Shown here in pieces: positions 52,867 to 64,000 of a stretch of 64,000 nucleotides of DNA. A program made the position numbers and the translations under genes. The stretch is from positions 124,001 through 188,000 of the forward strand of contig NZ_JARGCS010000030.1 of the NCBI RefSeq assembly GCF_029193575.1, written 5' to 3'. Under the pieces are notes generated by a model that worked only from the letters and a program-made list of their open reading frames with translations, ran no database searches and was not told the origin of the DNA. How positions within the stretch are numbered: the first letter of the stretch is position 1; each line of letters begins with the position of its first letter. This DNA comes from Pseudomonas entomophila (GTDB taxonomy: Bacteria > Pseudomonadota > Gammaproteobacteria > Pseudomonadales > Pseudomonadaceae).

Positions 52867-55800
52867 ACATCTCGCGGCTGTTCATCCTCCGCCCGGTCGC
52901 CACCACCCTGAGCATGCTGGCCATCGTCCTGGCCGGCCTGATCGCTTACAAGTTGTTGCCGGTGTCGGCCTTGCCGCAGGTGGACTACCCGACCATCCGC
53001 GTGATGACCCTGTACCCCGGCGCCAGCCCGCAAGTGATGACCAGTGCGGTCACCGCGCCGCTGGAGCGCCAGTTCGGGCAGATGCCAGGCCTGACCCAGA
53101 TGGCCTCGACCAGCTCAGGCGGCGCCTCGGTGCTGACCCTGCGCTTCAACCTGGACATGAACATGGACGTCGCCGAACAGCAGGTTCAGGCGGCGATCAA
53201 CGCCGCCAGCAACCTGCTGCCCAGCGACCTGCCGGCACCACCGGTGTACAACAAGGTCAACCCGGCCGATACCCCGGTGCTGACCCTGGCCATCGCCTCC
53301 AAGACCATGCCGCTGCCCAAGCTCAACGACCTGGTCGACACCCGGGTTGCGCAGAAGATCGCGCAGATCGGCGGCGTGGGCATGGTCAGCATCGCCGGCG
53401 GCCAGCGCCAGGCGGTGCGGATCAAGGTCAACGTCGACGCCCTGGCCGCCAACGGCCTGAACCTCGACGATGTGCGCACCCTGATCGGCGCCTCCAACGT
53501 CAACCAGCCCAAGGGCAACTTCGACGGCCCGACCCGGGTGTCGATGCTCGACGCCAACGACCAGCTGCGCTCGCCGAACGAGTACGCCAACCTCATCCTC
53601 AAGTACAACAACGGCGCGCCGCTGCGCCTGAAGGACGTCGCTGAGATCGTCGACGGCGCCGAGAACGAGCGCCTGGCCGCCTGGGCCAACGAGAACCAGG
53701 CGGTGCTGCTGAACATCCAGCGTCAGCCCGGGGCCAACGTCATCGAGGTGGTCGACCGGATCAAGCAGATGCTGCCGACCATCACCGACAACCTGCCGGC
53801 GGGCCTGGACGTGACGGTGCTCACCGACCGTACCCAGACCATCCGCGCCGCGGTGCGCGATGTGCAGCACGAACTGCTGTTCGCCATCGCGCTGGTGGTG
53901 ATGGTCACCTTCGTGTTCCTGCGCCGGGTCAGCGCCACGGTCATCCCGTCGATCGCCGTGCCGCTGTCGTTGATCGGCACCTTCGGCGTGATGTACCTGG
54001 CCGGTTTCTCGATCAACAACCTGACGCTGATGGCTTTGACCATCGCCACCGGCTTCGTGGTGGACGATGCCATCGTCATGCTGGAGAACATTTCCCGACA
54101 CATCGAGGAGGGCGAGACGCCGATGCAGGCGGCGCTCAAGGGCGCCCGGCAGATCGGTTTCACCCTGGTGTCGCTGACCTTCTCGCTGATCGCCGTGCTG
54201 ATCCCGCTGCTGTTCATGGCCGATGTGGTCGGGCGGCTGTTCCGCGAGTTCGCCATCACCCTGGCGGTGGCGATCCTGATTTCCCTGGTGGTATCGCTGA
54301 CCCTCACGCCGATGATGTGCGCACGCCTGCTCAAGCGTGAGCCCAAGGCAGAAGAACAGGGCCGCTTCTACCGCGCCAGTGGCGCCTGGATCGACTGGCT
54401 GATCGAGCACTATGGCCGCGCCCTGACCTGGGTGCTGCGGCATCAGCCGTTGACCCTGCTGGTGGCGGTGGCCAGCCTCGCGCTGACGGTGTTCCTCTAT
54501 CTCATCGTGCCCAAGGGCTTCTTCCCGGTGCAGGACACCGGGGTCATCCAGGGCATCTCCGAGGCCCCGCAGTCGGTATCCTTCGCCGCCATGAGCGAGC
54601 GCCAGCAGGCGCTGAGCAAAGTGATCCTGCAGGACCCGGCGGTGCAGAGCCTGTCGTCCTACATCGGCGTGGACGGTGATAACGCCACCCTCAACAGCGG
54701 CCGCCTGCTGATCAACCTCAAGCCCCACGGCGAGCGCGACGTGACCGCCAGCGAGGTGATCAACCGCCTGCAACCGCAGCTCGAGCGCCTGGTGGGCATC
54801 CGCCTGTTCATGCAGCCGGTGCAGGATTTGAGCATCGAGGACCGCGTCAGCCGCACCCAGTACCAGTTCAGCCTGTCTTCCCCCGATGCCGACATGCTCG
54901 CCGAGTGGAGCGGCAAGCTGGTCGATGCTCTGCGCCAGCGCCCGGAATTGCGCGACGTTGCCAGCGACCTGCAGGACAAAGGCCTGCAGGTGTACCTGGT
55001 GATCGACCGCGACATGGCCAGCCGGCTGGGCATCAACGTGGCGCAGATCACCAACGCCCTGTACGACGCCTTCGGCCAGCGGCAGATTTCGACCATCTAC
55101 ACTCAGGCCAGCCAGTACCGGGTGGTGCTGCAGTCCCAGGCCGCCGCCAACATCGGCCCGCAGGCGCTGGAGTCGATCCACGTCAAGGCCACCGACGGCG
55201 GCCAAGTGCGCCTGTCGGCCCTGGCGCGCATCGAGCAGCGCCAGGCGCAGCTGGCGATCTCGCACATCGGCCAGTTCCCGGCGGTGATGATGTCGTTCAA
55301 CCTGGCCCACGGCGTGGCCCTGGGCGAGGCGGTCAAGGTCATCGAACAGGCGCAGCGCGACATTGGCATGCCGCTCGGCGTGCAGACCCGCTTCCAGGGT
55401 GCGGCGGAGGCCTTCCAGGCGTCGCTGTCGAGCACCTTGCTGCTGATCCTCGCCGCCGTGGTGACCATGTACATCGTCCTCGGTGTGCTCTACGAGAGCT
55501 ACATCCACCCGGTGACCATCCTCTCGACCCTGCCGTCGGCGGCGGTCGGCGCCTTGCTGGCGTTGCTGCTCAGCGGCAACGACCTGGGGATGATCGCCAT
55601 CATCGGCATCATCCTGCTGATCGGCATCGTCAAGAAGAACGCGATCATGATGATCGACTTCGCCCTGGAGGCCGAGCGCCACCAAGGCATGACCCCGCGC
55701 GAGGCGATCTACCAGGCCGCGTTGTTGCGTTTCCGACCGATCCTGATGACCACCCTGGCGGCGCTGTTCGGCGCCTTGCCGCTGATGTTCGCCACCGGCT

Positions 55801-55961
55801 CCGGGGCCGAGCTGCGCCAGCCGCTGGGCCTGGTGATGGTCGGCGGCTTGCTGGTCAGCCAGGTGCTGACGCTGTTCACCACGCCGGTCATCTACCTGTA
55901 CTTCGACCGCCTGGCGCGCCGCTGGCGCCGTGCCCCTGACGCGCGGCAGGCCGAGGCATGA
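52863..55961 (+). CDS. mdtB: RND efflux transporter subunit MdtB
   Basis: A 1032-residue inner-membrane HAE-1-family pump with 12 helices and two large periplasmic loops. The proton-relay helix has the Asp pair in [20 protein letters not shown]. The N-terminus ([20 protein letters not shown]) and C-terminus are MdtB-like. It works with MdtC as a heteromer. Start overlaps mdtA and the stop overlaps mdtC, so the operon is translationally coupled. Substrates in enterics include novobiocin and bile salts. Confidence 0.95.
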   Translation: MNISRLFILRPVATTLSMLAIVLAGLIAYKLLPVSALPQVDYPTIRVMTLYPGASPQVMTSAVTAPLERQFGQMPGLTQMASTSSGGASVLTLRFNLDMNMDVAEQQVQAAINAASNLLPSDLPAPPVYNKVNPADTPVLTLAIASKTMPLPKLNDLVDTRVAQKIAQIGGVGMVSIAGGQRQAVRIKVNVDALAANGLNLDDVRTLIGASNVNQPKGNFDGPTRVSMLDANDQLRSPNEYANLILKYNNGAPLRLKDVAEIVDGAENERLAAWANENQAVLLNIQRQPGANVIEVVDRIKQMLPTITDNLPAGLDVTVLTDRTQTIRAAVRDVQHELLFAIALVVMVTFVFLRRVSATVIPSIAVPLSLIGTFGVMYLAGFSINNLTLMALTIATGFVVDDAIVMLENISRHIEEGETPMQAALKGARQIGFTLVSLTFSLIAVLIPLLFMADVVGRLFREFAITLAVAILISLVVSLTLTPMMCARLLKREPKAEEQGRFYRASGAWIDWLIEHYGRALTWVLRHQPLTLLVAVASLALTVFLYLIVPKGFFPVQDTGVIQGISEAPQSVSFAAMSERQQALSKVILQDPAVQSLSSYIGVDGDNATLNSGRLLINLKPHGERDVTASEVINRLQPQLERLVGIRLFMQPVQDLSIEDRVSRTQYQFSLSSPDADMLAEWSGKLVDALRQRPELRDVASDLQDKGLQVYLVIDRDMASRLGINVAQITNALYDAFGQRQISTIYTQASQYRVVLQSQAAANIGPQALESIHVKATDGGQVRLSALARIEQRQAQLAISHIGQFPAVMMSFNLAHGVALGEAVKVIEQAQRDIGMPLGVQTRFQGAAEAFQASLSSTLLLILAAVVTMYIVLGVLYESYIHPVTILSTLPSAAVGALLALLLSGNDLGMIAIIGIILLIGIVKKNAIMMIDFALEAERHQGMTPREAIYQAALLRFRPILMTTLAALFGALPLMFATGSGAELRQPLGLVMVGGLLVSQVLTLFTTPVIYLYFDRLARRWRRAPDARQAEA

Positions 55962-58900
55962 ACCTTTCCGCGCCGTTCATCCGCAGGCCAGTGGCGACCA
56001 TGCTGCTGAGCCTTGCGATCATGCTGCTCGGTGGCCTCAGCTTCGGCCTGCTGCCGGTCTCGCCGCTGCCGAAACTGGACTTCCCGGTGATCGTGGTGCA
56101 GGCCAGCCTGCCCGGCGCCAGCCCTGAAGTCATGGCCTCCACCGTGGCCACGCCGCTGGAGCGCAAGTTGGGCAGCATCGCCGGGGTCACCACCCTGACC
56201 AGCAGTTCGAGCCAGGGCTCGACCCGGGTGATCATCGGCTTCGATCTCGGGACCAACATCGACGGTGCCGCGCGCGAGGTGCAGGCGGCGATCAACGCTA
56301 CCCGCAACCTGCTGCCCAGCGGCATGCGCAGCATGCCCACCTACAAGAAGGTCGACCCGTCCCAGGCGCCGATCATGGTGCTGTCGCTGACCTCCGAGGT
56401 GCTGCAGAAAGGCCAGTTATACGACATCGCCGATACCATCCTGTCCCAGAGCCTGTCGCAGGTCAGTGGGGTAGGGGAAGTGCAGATCGGTGGCAGTTCG
56501 CTGCCGGCGGTGCGCATTTCCCTGGAGCCGCAGTTGCTCAACCAGTACGGCCTGGCCCTGGACGACGTGCGCACCGCCGTGGCCAACGCCAACCAACGCC
56601 GGCCCATGGGCTTCGTCGAGGACGCCGAGCGCAACTGGCAGGTGCGCGCCAACGACCAGTTGGAGAAGGCCGAGGACTACAAGCCGCTGGTGATCCGCCA
56701 GCAGAATGGCGCGATCCTGCGCCTGGCCGACGTGGCCACGGTCACCGACGCCGTGGAGAACCGCTACAACAGCGGCTTCTTCAACGACCAGAGCGCGGTA
56801 CTGCTGGTGATCAACCGCCAGACCGGCGCCAACATCATCCAGACCGTCGAGCAGATCAAGGCGCAGTTGCCGGCCTTGCAGTCGCTGCTGCCGGCCAGCG
56901 TCAAGCTGGACCTGGCCATGGACCGCTCGCTCGTGATCAAGGCCACGCTCAAGGAGGCCGAGCACACCCTGCTGATCGCCGTGGTGCTGGTGATCCTGGT
57001 GGTCTACCTGTTCCTCGGCAACCTGCGTGCTTCGCTGATCCCGAGCCTGGCGGTGCCGGTGTCGCTGGTGGGCACCTTCGCGGTCATGTACCTGTGCGGC
57101 TTCTCCCTGAACAACCTGTCGCTGATGGCGCTGATCCTCGCCACGGGCTTGGTGGTGGACGACGCCATCGTGGTGCTGGAGAACATCTCGCGGCACATCG
57201 AGGACGGCCAGCCACCCATGCGCGCGGCCTTCCTCGGTACCCGCGAGGTCGGTTTCACGCTGTTGTCGATGAACGTCTCTCTAGTGGCAGTGTTCGTCTC
57301 GATCCTGTTCACGGGCGGCATCATCCGCAGCCTGTTCCAGGAGTTCTCGATCACCCTGGCGGCGGCGATCATCGTGTCGCTGGTGGTTTCGCTGACGCTC
57401 ACGCCGATGCTCTGCGCGCGCTGGCTCAAACCGCACCAGTCTGGCGAACAGACCCGCCTGCAACGCCTCAGCGACCGCCTCCACCAGCGCATGGTCGCCG
57501 GTTACGACCGCAGCCTGGGCTGGGCCCTGCGCCACCGGCGCCTGACCCTGTTCAGCTTGCTGGTGACCATCGTCGTCAACATCGCCCTCTACGTGGTGGT
57601 GCCCAAGACCTTGCTGCCACCGCAGGACACCGGCCAGTTGATCGGTTTCGTGCGCGGTGACGACGGCCTGTCGTTCACCGTGATGCAGCCGAAGATGGAC
57701 ATCTACCGCCGCGCCTTGCTCGCGGACCCGGCGGTGCAGAGCGTGGCCGGCTTCATCGGCGGCAACAACGGCACCAACAACGCCTTCATGCTGGTGCGCC
57801 TGAAACCGATCAAGGAGCGCAAAATCTCGGCCCCGCAGGTGATCGAGCGCCTGCGCAAGGAAATGCCCAAGGTGCCGGGCGGGCGGCTGTTCCTGATGGC
57901 TGACCAAGACCTGCAGGTCGGCAACGCCGGCCGCGACCAGAGCAGCTCGCAGTACCTCTATACCCTGCAGAGTGGCGACCTGACCGCGTTGCGCGAGTGG
58001 TTCCCGAAGGTCACGGCGGCGATGCGCGCCTTGCCGGAACTGACCGCCATCGACGCCCGCGACGGCGCTGGCACCCAGCAGGTGACCCTGGTGGTCGACC
58101 GCGACCAGGCCAAGCGCCTGGGCATCGACATGGCGATGGTCACCTCGGTGCTCAACAATGCCTACAGCCAGCGGCAGATCTCGACCATCTACGACAGCCT
58201 CAACCAGTACCAGGTGGTGCTGGAGATCAACCCGAAATACGCCTGGGACCCGAGCACCCTGGAGCAGGTGCAGGTGATCACCGCCGACGGTGCGCGGGTG
58301 CCGCTGTCGACCATCGCCCATTACGAGAACAGCCTGGCCAACGACCGGGTCAGCCATGAAGGCCAGTTCGCCGCCGAGAGCATTGCCTTCGACGTCGCCG
58401 AAGGCCACAGCCCCGACCAGGCCCTGGCAGCGCTGGAGCGTGCGGTAGCCAAGCTGGGCCTGCCGGAGTCGGTAATCGCGCGCCTGGGCGGCACCGCCGA
58501 CGTGTTCGCCAAGACCCAGGATGGCCAGCCGTTCATGATCCTCGGCGCGCTGGTGCTGGTTTACCTGGTACTGGGCATCCTCTACGAAAGCTACATCCAC
58601 CCGTTGACCATCCTCTCGACCCTGCCATCAGCGGGCGTCGGCGCCTTGCTCGCACTGTACGCCACCGGTGGCGAGTTCAGCCTGATTTCGCTGCTGGGTT
58701 TGTTCCTGTTGATCGGCGTGGTGAAGAAGAACGCCATCCTGATGATCGACCTGGCCCTGCAACTAGAGCGCAACGAGGGTTTGGAGCCGGAGGAGTCGAT
58801 CCGCCGCGCCTGCCTTTTGCGCCTGCGACCGATCCTGATGACCACCGTGGCCGCGATCCTCGGCGCGCTGCCGCTGCTGCTCGGCAGCGCCGAAGGCGCC

Positions 58901-59068
58901 GAAATGCGTCAGCCCCTGGGCCTGACCATTATCGGCGGGCTGGTGTTCAGCCAGATCCTGACCCTCTACACCACGCCTGTGGTCTACCTGTACCTGGACC
59001 GCCTGCGCCACCGCTTCAACCGGTGGCGCGGCGTGCGCACCGACGCCGCCCTGGAAACCCCGTTATGA
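55958..59068 (+). CDS. mdtC: RND efflux transporter subunit MdtC
   Basis: A 1036-residue RND pump paralogous to MdtB. It retains the Asp pair in [21 protein letters not shown]-terminus [20 protein letters not shown] is typical of MdtC. It overlaps mdtB upstream and the outer-membrane factor gene downstream by ATGA, so all four gene products are made in stoichiometric order. Confidence 0.95.
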   Translation: MNLSAPFIRRPVATMLLSLAIMLLGGLSFGLLPVSPLPKLDFPVIVVQASLPGASPEVMASTVATPLERKLGSIAGVTTLTSSSSQGSTRVIIGFDLGTNIDGAAREVQAAINATRNLLPSGMRSMPTYKKVDPSQAPIMVLSLTSEVLQKGQLYDIADTILSQSLSQVSGVGEVQIGGSSLPAVRISLEPQLLNQYGLALDDVRTAVANANQRRPMGFVEDAERNWQVRANDQLEKAEDYKPLVIRQQNGAILRLADVATVTDAVENRYNSGFFNDQSAVLLVINRQTGANIIQTVEQIKAQLPALQSLLPASVKLDLAMDRSLVIKATLKEAEHTLLIAVVLVILVVYLFLGNLRASLIPSLAVPVSLVGTFAVMYLCGFSLNNLSLMALILATGLVVDDAIVVLENISRHIEDGQPPMRAAFLGTREVGFTLLSMNVSLVAVFVSILFTGGIIRSLFQEFSITLAAAIIVSLVVSLTLTPMLCARWLKPHQSGEQTRLQRLSDRLHQRMVAGYDRSLGWALRHRRLTLFSLLVTIVVNIALYVVVPKTLLPPQDTGQLIGFVRGDDGLSFTVMQPKMDIYRRALLADPAVQSVAGFIGGNNGTNNAFMLVRLKPIKERKISAPQVIERLRKEMPKVPGGRLFLMADQDLQVGNAGRDQSSSQYLYTLQSGDLTALREWFPKVTAAMRALPELTAIDARDGAGTQQVTLVVDRDQAKRLGIDMAMVTSVLNNAYSQRQISTIYDSLNQYQVVLEINPKYAWDPSTLEQVQVITADGARVPLSTIAHYENSLANDRVSHEGQFAAESIAFDVAEGHSPDQALAALERAVAKLGLPESVIARLGGTADVFAKTQDGQPFMILGALVLVYLVLGILYESYIHPLTILSTLPSAGVGALLALYATGGEFSLISLLGLFLLIGVVKKNAILMIDLALQLERNEGLEPEESIRRACLLRLRPILMTTVAAILGALPLLLGSAEGAEMRQPLGLTIIGGLVFSQILTLYTTPVVYLYLDRLRHRFNRWRGVRTDAALETPL

Positions 59069-60558
59069 ACTTTGCCCATACCCCCCTTCATCGAGCCTTG
59101 AAGCTGCTGACCCGCGGGCGCGGTTCGCACCTGGTGGCCGCGAGCCTGTGCGGGCTGATGCTCAGCGCTTGTACCCTGAGCCCGGACTACCATCGCCCCG
59201 AGGTCAGTACGCCGGCGCAGTTCAAGCAGGCCGAAGGCTGGACCCAGGCCAACCCGTCGGATGCCATCGCCCGGGGCGCCTGGTGGGAAATCTACGGCGA
59301 CCCGGGCCTGAATGCGTTGGTCGAGGAACTCAACCGCAGTAACCAGACCGTCGCCCAGTACGAGGCGCAGTATCGCCAGGCCCAGGCCCTGGTACGCAGC
59401 AGTCGCGCCTCGCTGTTCCCCAGCCTGGAGCTGAGTGCGGGCAAGAACCGCTCGGCCCAGGGCACCGGCAGTTCCAGCTCCAGCCTGTCGAACAACAGCA
59501 GCGGTATCCGTAACACCTACAACGCCCAACTCGGCGTCAGTTGGGAAGTCGACCTGTGGGGCAAGCTGCGTGAAACCCTCAACGCCAATGAAGCCAGCGC
59601 CGAGGCCAGCTTCGCCGACATGGCCGCGATTCGCTTGAGCCAGCAGTCGGAGCTGGTGCAGAACTACCTGCAACTGCGGGTGATCGACGAACAGAAGCGC
59701 CTGCTGGAGGCCACCGTGGCGGCCTACGAGCGCTCCTTGCGGATGAACGAAAACCAGTACCGCGCCGGGGTCGCCGGCCCCGACGCGGTGGCCCAGGCGC
59801 GCACTCAGCTCAAGAGCACCCAGGCCGACCTGATCGACCTGGCCTGGCAGCGCGCCCAGTACGAGAACGCCATCGCCGTGTTGATGGGCAAGGCGCCAGC
59901 GGACTTTGCGCTGGCGGCGACCAACGACATCCCCGCGTTGCCGCCGATTCCCGTGGCGTTGCCGTCGCAGTTGCTGGAGCGTCGCCCTGACATCGCCTCG
60001 GCCGAGCGCAAGGTGATGTCGGCCAATGCCAATATCGGTGTGTCGCGGGCCGCCTACTTCCCTGATCTTTCGTTAAGCATGAGCGGCGGCTATTCGAGCA
60101 GCAGTTTCAACAATTGGATCGAGCTGCCCAACCGCTATTGGTCGGTGGGGCCGCAACTGGCGCTGACGCTGTTCGACGCTGGCAAGCGCAGTGCCGAGGT
60201 CGACCGCAGCGTGGCGGTGTACGACCAGACCGTGGCGCAGTACCGGCAGACCGTGCTCGACGGCTTCAAGGAAGTGGAGAACTACCTGGTGCAGTTGAGG
60301 GTGTACGCCGATGAAGCAGTGGTGCGCCAGGAAGCGTTGGATGCGGCGCGCGAGTCGCTGCGCCTGACCGAGAACCAGTACCGCGCAGGGCTGATCGGCT
60401 ACCTGGATGTGGTCAACGTGCAGACCACCGCACTGAGTAACGAGCGTAGCGTGTTGAACCTGCTGCAGGGGCGCCTGGTGGCCAGCGTGCAGTTGATCGC
60501 GGCGCTGGGCGGTGGTTGGGAAGCGGGGCCGGCGTTCGTGGAGGCCAACAAACAATAA
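59065..60558 (+). CDS. Outer-membrane efflux lipoprotein (OprM/NodT family)
   Basis: A 497-residue TolC-type outer-membrane factor. Lipobox LSAC puts the acylated cysteine at Cys36, after a rather long positively charged n-region. Two OEP repeats follow (about 100-290 and 310-490), with RSSRASLFPSLELSAGKN and the repeated NQYRAGVAG/NQYRAGLIG motif. ATG at 59065 overlaps the mdtC stop. In enterics MdtABC uses TolC from elsewhere; here a dedicated channel is in the operon. Confidence 0.93.
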   Translation: MNFAHTPLHRALKLLTRGRGSHLVAASLCGLMLSACTLSPDYHRPEVSTPAQFKQAEGWTQANPSDAIARGAWWEIYGDPGLNALVEELNRSNQTVAQYEAQYRQAQALVRSSRASLFPSLELSAGKNRSAQGTGSSSSSLSNNSSGIRNTYNAQLGVSWEVDLWGKLRETLNANEASAEASFADMAAIRLSQQSELVQNYLQLRVIDEQKRLLEATVAAYERSLRMNENQYRAGVAGPDAVAQARTQLKSTQADLIDLAWQRAQYENAIAVLMGKAPADFALAATNDIPALPPIPVALPSQLLERRPDIASAERKVMSANANIGVSRAAYFPDLSLSMSGGYSSSSFNNWIELPNRYWSVGPQLALTLFDAGKRSAEVDRSVAVYDQTVAQYRQTVLDGFKEVENYLVQLRVYADEAVVRQEALDAARESLRLTENQYRAGLIGYLDVVNVQTTALSNERSVLNLLQGRLVASVQLIAALGGGWEAGPAFVEANKQ

Positions 60559-60580
60559 GATGGCAGTGCCGACGGTCCTT

Positions 60581-60612
60581 TAGGCGCGGGCTTGCCCCGC
60601 GACAGGGCCGGC
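60581..60612. repeat. REP element after the outer-membrane factor gene
   Basis: The core TAGGCGCGGGCTTGCCCCGC lies 23 bp after the stop; single copy, may protect the operon 3' end. Confidence 0.55.
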
Positions 60613-60739
60613 GCTGACCCCAGCGACCGCTGAAACCTTTCACCCCGCAACCCCGGCAAAATCCCGTGCCTTTCCCCCCTGTTCGCGTAAAATCCCCGGC
60701 CTTTTCCTGGCCCTTTCCCGTCCTCTGCCGGAACCTGAA

Positions 60740-62821
60740 ATGCTGACTGGTAGCTACTCCTATTCGCTGGTGTTGATCTCGCTGTGCGTGGCCATCCTGG
60801 CGTCCTACACCGCGCTCGACCTCGCCGGACGCATCGCCACTGCCAAGGGCCGCGCGGTGCACTTGTGGATAGGCGGCGGCGCGTTGGCCATGGGGGTCGG
60901 TATCTGGTCGATGCACTTCATTGGCATGCTGGCCTTCAAGCTCCCCATCGACTTGGGCTACGACCTGGCCCTCACCGCGCTGTCGCTGCTGATCGCCGTG
61001 TTGTCTTCGGGCTTCGCCCTATGGCTGGTCGGCCAGCCACGTTTGCCGTGCCCGCAGCTGGGACTGGGCGCGCTGTTCATGGGCACCGGCATCGCCTGCA
61101 TGCACTACACCGGCATGGCCGCGCTGCGCATGCAGCCGGGTATCGACTATGACCCGACGCTGTTCGGCACCTCGCTGGCGATCGCCGTCGGGGCCTCGGC
61201 GGCGGCGTTGGGGATCGCCCTCCGTCTGCGCAAGAACACCCCCTACGTGCGCCAGATTCGTGGCGCGGCGGCGATCGTGATGGGCTTTGCAATCGTCGGC
61301 ATGCACTACACCGGCATGGCCGCGGCCAACTTTCCCGAAGGCAGCTACTGCGGCGCACTGGCCACCGGTATCTCCGGCGACTGGCTGGACTACGTGGTGC
61401 TGATCACCACCCTGGCGGTGCTGGCCGTGGCCTTGCTCACATCGGTGCTGGATGCGCGCCTGGAATCGCGTACCGCGGAGTTGGCCCGTTCGCTGACCCT
61501 GGCCAATCAGGAGCTGACCCAACTGGCCCTGCACGACACCCTGACCGGCCTGCCCAACCGAACGCTGCTGGCTGACCGCATTGAGCAGGCGATGGCCAAG
61601 GTGGCGGAGCAGGGCGGTTGTTTCGCGCTGGTCTTCATCGACCTGGATGGCTTCAAGCCGGTCAACGATGCCTTCGGCCACCATGTCGGCGACCTGTTGC
61701 TCAAGGCTGTGGCCGGTCGCTTGCGTGGCAACCTGCACAGCCAGGACACCCTGGCACGCATTGGCGGTGACGAGTTCGTGCTGCTGGTGGAACTGGCCGA
61801 GGCGGACGATGCGGTGGGCGTGGCGGCGCGCCAGGTCAACCTGGTCTCTCAGCCGTTCCGAGTCGCCGAGCACGACCTGCAACTGTCGGCCAGCCTGGGT
61901 ATCGCGTTGTACCCGGGCAACGGTGCGGACCAGCACGAACTGCTGCGCAACGCCGACGCCGCCATGTACCACGCCAAGAGCGCTGGCAAGAACGGCTACA
62001 GCTTCTTCGATACCTCGATGAACAGCAACGCCCGCCAGCAGTTGCAACTGCTTCAAGACCTGCGCACGGCCCTGGATCAGGGCCAGTTCCGCCTGTACTA
62101 CCAACCCAAGTTCGATGCTGTGCAGCGCCAGGCCATCGGCGCCGAGGCGCTGCTGCGCTGGGAGCACCCGCAGCACGGGTTGTTACCGCCAGACCGCTTT
62201 ATCGGCCTGGCCGAGAAAACCGGGCTGATCATCCCGATCGGCGAGTGGGTGCTGGGCGAGGCCTGCCGGCAGATGCGCGTGTGGTTGGACCAGGGGCGTG
62301 AACACTGGCGTATTGCAGTCAACCTCTCGGCCATCCAGTTCTGCTACCCAGGGCTGGTCGACAGCGTCGCCCAGGCCCTGGCCGCCAACGACTTGCCGGC
62401 CAACCGCCTGACCCTGGAGATCACCGAGACCACCGCCATGCGTGACGCCGACGCTAGTCTGGCGATCCTGCAGCGTCTGTCCGACATGGGGGTGGACCTG
62501 TCCATCGACGATTTCGGCACGGGTTATTCCAGCCTGATGTACCTCAAGCGTCTGCCTGCCAATGAATTGAAGATCGACCGGGGGTTCGTGCGCGACCTGG
62601 AGCAGGACAGCGATGACGCGGCGATTGTCTCGGCGATCGTCGCCCTTGGGCAGGCGTTGGGGTTGCGCATCGTCGCCGAAGGGGTGGAAACCGACCGCCC
62701 ACAGGACTTCCTGACCCGTCTGGGGTGCGATTCGCTGCAGGGCTATCTGCTCGGCATGCCGGTGCCGGCGGAGCAGTTCATGCAGGAGGAAGAGGCCAAG
62801 CAGCGCAACGCGGTCGGCTAG
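60740..62821 (+). CDS. MHYT-GGDEF-EAL membrane protein (c-di-GMP metabolism)
   Basis: A 693-residue protein. The N-terminal MHYT sensor (1-240, seven helices) has its motif three times: MHFIGM (58-63), MHYTGM (121-126) and MHYTGM (188-193), proposed to bind copper and sense gases. The GGDEF domain (about 262-425) has intact GGDEF at 342-346. The inhibitory RxxD site is replaced by HSQD. The EAL domain (about 435-680) keeps EALLRWEHP and DDFGTGYSSL. Both cyclase and phosphodiesterase activities look possible; which dominates cannot be read. Confidence 0.92.
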   Translation: MLTGSYSYSLVLISLCVAILASYTALDLAGRIATAKGRAVHLWIGGGALAMGVGIWSMHFIGMLAFKLPIDLGYDLALTALSLLIAVLSSGFALWLVGQPRLPCPQLGLGALFMGTGIACMHYTGMAALRMQPGIDYDPTLFGTSLAIAVGASAAALGIALRLRKNTPYVRQIRGAAAIVMGFAIVGMHYTGMAAANFPEGSYCGALATGISGDWLDYVVLITTLAVLAVALLTSVLDARLESRTAELARSLTLANQELTQLALHDTLTGLPNRTLLADRIEQAMAKVAEQGGCFALVFIDLDGFKPVNDAFGHHVGDLLLKAVAGRLRGNLHSQDTLARIGGDEFVLLVELAEADDAVGVAARQVNLVSQPFRVAEHDLQLSASLGIALYPGNGADQHELLRNADAAMYHAKSAGKNGYSFFDTSMNSNARQQLQLLQDLRTALDQGQFRLYYQPKFDAVQRQAIGAEALLRWEHPQHGLLPPDRFIGLAEKTGLIIPIGEWVLGEACRQMRVWLDQGREHWRIAVNLSAIQFCYPGLVDSVAQALAANDLPANRLTLEITETTAMRDADASLAILQRLSDMGVDLSIDDFGTGYSSLMYLKRLPANELKIDRGFVRDLEQDSDDAAIVSAIVALGQALGLRIVAEGVETDRPQDFLTRLGCDSLQGYLLGMPVPAEQFMQEEEAKQRNAVG

Positions 62822-63078
62822 ACCGCATCACGCAGGGCGAAGGCAGGCACGAAGGCTTCCATCTCGGCCTCGACGGCCTCGATGATGCGTTCCACATCCG
62901 CTGCGGCCATGATCGCCGCGCAAGGAATGCCGGCGACCGCCAGCAGGGTTTCGCCGGTGGCGCGGTCGAACAGCCGCGCGATCATGCTGCGCGGGGCATC
63001 CATGCTGGCTTCGAAGCCCAATGGGTGGAAATGCCAGCGCATCACCTGACAGGCGTTGGGGAACGTCATCTTGTTCAT
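62818..63078 (-). CDS. DUF1652 protein (second copy)
   Basis: An 86-residue protein (CQVMRWHFHPLGFEASMDAP, then SMIARLFDRATGETLLAVAG) of the Pseudomonas DUF1652 family, diverged from the copy at 28090. GGAGG lies 7 bases before the ATG at 63078. Its stop overlaps the stop of the convergent GGDEF-EAL gene. Function unknown. Confidence 0.78.
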   Translation of the reverse strand: MNKMTFPNACQVMRWHFHPLGFEASMDAPRSMIARLFDRATGETLLAVAGIPCAAIMAAADVERIIEAVEAEMEAFVPAFALRDAV

Positions 63079-63321
63079 TGCCAGCCTCCTTGTCCTGAGT
63101 CCGAACACGGTGATTCCGGCGGCCGCTCGTGGCGGGGGGAATCCTAACCATAGCAGTTGCCCAGGCAGTTTCCCGTGGCGGGCATGACAAATAGGCGAGT
63201 GCATGACCGGCGTCACATCACTGGAGCCCCCTGAAGGGCAATCGATAACCACGGCAAACGTTTTCCACGTGGTGTGTAGCCGTTTGCCGCTACCTACCGC
63301 TTTCGGACCAACGGTAGGCGC

Positions 63322-63969
63322 TTAGCCGAGCAACCCGGCGGCGATATTGATGGTGAAACCGAGGATCGCGGTGTTGAACACGAAGCCCACCAGCGAGTGC
63401 GCCAGCACCACCCGGCGCATGGCGCGCCCGCCAACGCCGACGTCGGACGTCTGCACCGCCACGCTGAGGGTGAAGGCGAAGTAGTGGAAGTCCCAGTAAT
63501 CAGGGTTGCGCTCGCCGTCGGCGAAGCGCAGGGGTGGTTCGTGTCGGTTGCCGGTATAGAACAGGCGTGCATAGTGCAGGCTGAAGATACAACCGATCAG
63601 CAGCCAGGAACCGGCCACGGTCAGTCCTGTGTAGAGGTAGTGCAGGGCCAGGGCATCGCCTTGCAGGCCTCGGCTGGCGGCTAGTTGCAGGGTGACGGCG
63701 GCGAGGCTGGCGATGGCTGCGATGCTCACGGTGAGCAGCACCAGGCCGGCGTTTTCGTCTTCGATGCGGGCGACCTTGCGCACCTTGCCCGGGGTGGCGT
63801 GGCAGGTCAGCCAGAGGATCAGCGCGAGGTACAGCCAGACGCCGAGGTTCCAGCCCGCGAGGATACGCTGCGTCCATTCGCTGGCCGGGATCAGCCAGCC
63901 GCCGAGCAGCCCGGCGAGGGTGGCGAAGCTAAGCCGGGGATGAGTGCGGGTCAGGGTATGGAATGCCAT
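63322..63969 (-). CDS. DUF1345 inner-membrane protein
   Basis: A 215-residue protein with about five hydrophobic segments. The family landmarks [20 protein letters not shown] and [20 protein letters not shown] identify DUF1345. The function is unknown. It starts 31 bp from the window edge and reads leftwards. The gap 63079-63321 contains no clear gene. Confidence 0.82.
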   Translation of the reverse strand: MAFHTLTRTHPRLSFATLAGLLGGWLIPASEWTQRILAGWNLGVWLYLALILWLTCHATPGKVRKVARIEDENAGLVLLTVSIAAIASLAAVTLQLAASRGLQGDALALHYLYTGLTVAGSWLLIGCIFSLHYARLFYTGNRHEPPLRFADGERNPDYWDFHYFAFTLSVAVQTSDVGVGGRAMRRVVLAHSLVGFVFNTAILGFTINIAAGLLG

Positions 63970-64000
63970 GCGGCCTCGGACGTGTGGACCTGCCTACCAC

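Noticed and set aside
53115..55685. 856-codon minus-strand open frame
   Set aside because: It is antisense to mdtB, which has full RND motifs; a shadow of third-position GC bias.

Overview
The window is about 64 kb of GC-rich, gene-dense bacterial chromosome. Protein families, gene order and abundant ~30-bp palindromic repeats (core close to TATCGCGGGGCAAGCCCGC) point to a Pseudomonas of the P. putida group. I recalled the gar/kdgD, dpkA-amaC, tpx and mdtABC blocks and their order from the P. putida chromosome rather than by a search. I saw no rRNA, tRNA, CRISPR array, prophage or plasmid module. Layout: (1) 1-8.9 kb: small hydrophilic protein, cupin and LysR regulator, then a minus-strand operon (SfnB-like flavoprotein, LLM monooxygenase, methionine-type ABC transporter MetI-MetQ-MetN) behind a GG-N10-GC sigma-54-type promoter; then an MptE-like protein and ogt. 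(2) 8.9-17.6 kb: small membrane/periplasmic proteins, a metallophosphoesterase, a PACE efflux protein, ilvA behind an unlisted leader peptide with terminator and antiterminator, an aldehyde dehydrogenase with divergent LysR, pagL and a tandem Usp. (3) 17.7-24.7 kb: a molybdenum-hydroxylase locus (MobA/MocA-like transferase, 2Fe-2S subunit, Mo-binding subunit, XdhC) split by a composite-transposon-like insertion at 18351-20783. That insertion has two defective IS5-type copies, outer CTAA duplications and a lower-GC lipoprotein-hydrolase cargo gene. (4) 24.7-30.2 kb: an AraC remnant, SDR/LysR pair, AlkA-type glycosylase, DUF1652, Yip1 and START-domain proteins. (5) 30.3-37.9 kb: ureidoglycine aminohydrolase, a second LLM monooxygenase with an orphan sulfonate-type binding protein, a propeller protein, two methyltransferases, zinc/iron-box-controlled rpmJ2 and a frameshifted YeeE/YedE sulfur transporter. 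(6) 38.4-45.1 kb: galactarate/glucarate catabolism (FadR-type regulator, ketoglutarate semialdehyde dehydrogenase, GarD, MFS importer, KdgD) with a matching operator. (7) 45.4-51.3 kb: a glutamine-amidotransferase-fold hydrolase, D-lysine catabolic enzymes DpkA and AmaC, an HAAAP amino-acid permease and Tpx. (8) 51.5-64 kb: an MdtABC-type RND pump with outer-membrane factor, an MHYT-GGDEF-EAL protein, a second DUF1652 protein and a DUF1345 membrane protein. Two functional themes stand out. One is sulfur scavenging: two LLM monooxygenases, an SfnB homologue, Met-type and Ssu-type uptake components, and a broken thiosulfate-type transporter. The other is carbon and amino-acid scavenging from plant or soil material: sugar acids, D-lysine and ureides. 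The least expected elements are the ilvA attenuator, the sigma-54-type promoter, the composite transposon and the shared operator of the sugar-acid genes. All assignments come from reading the sequence; no search was run.
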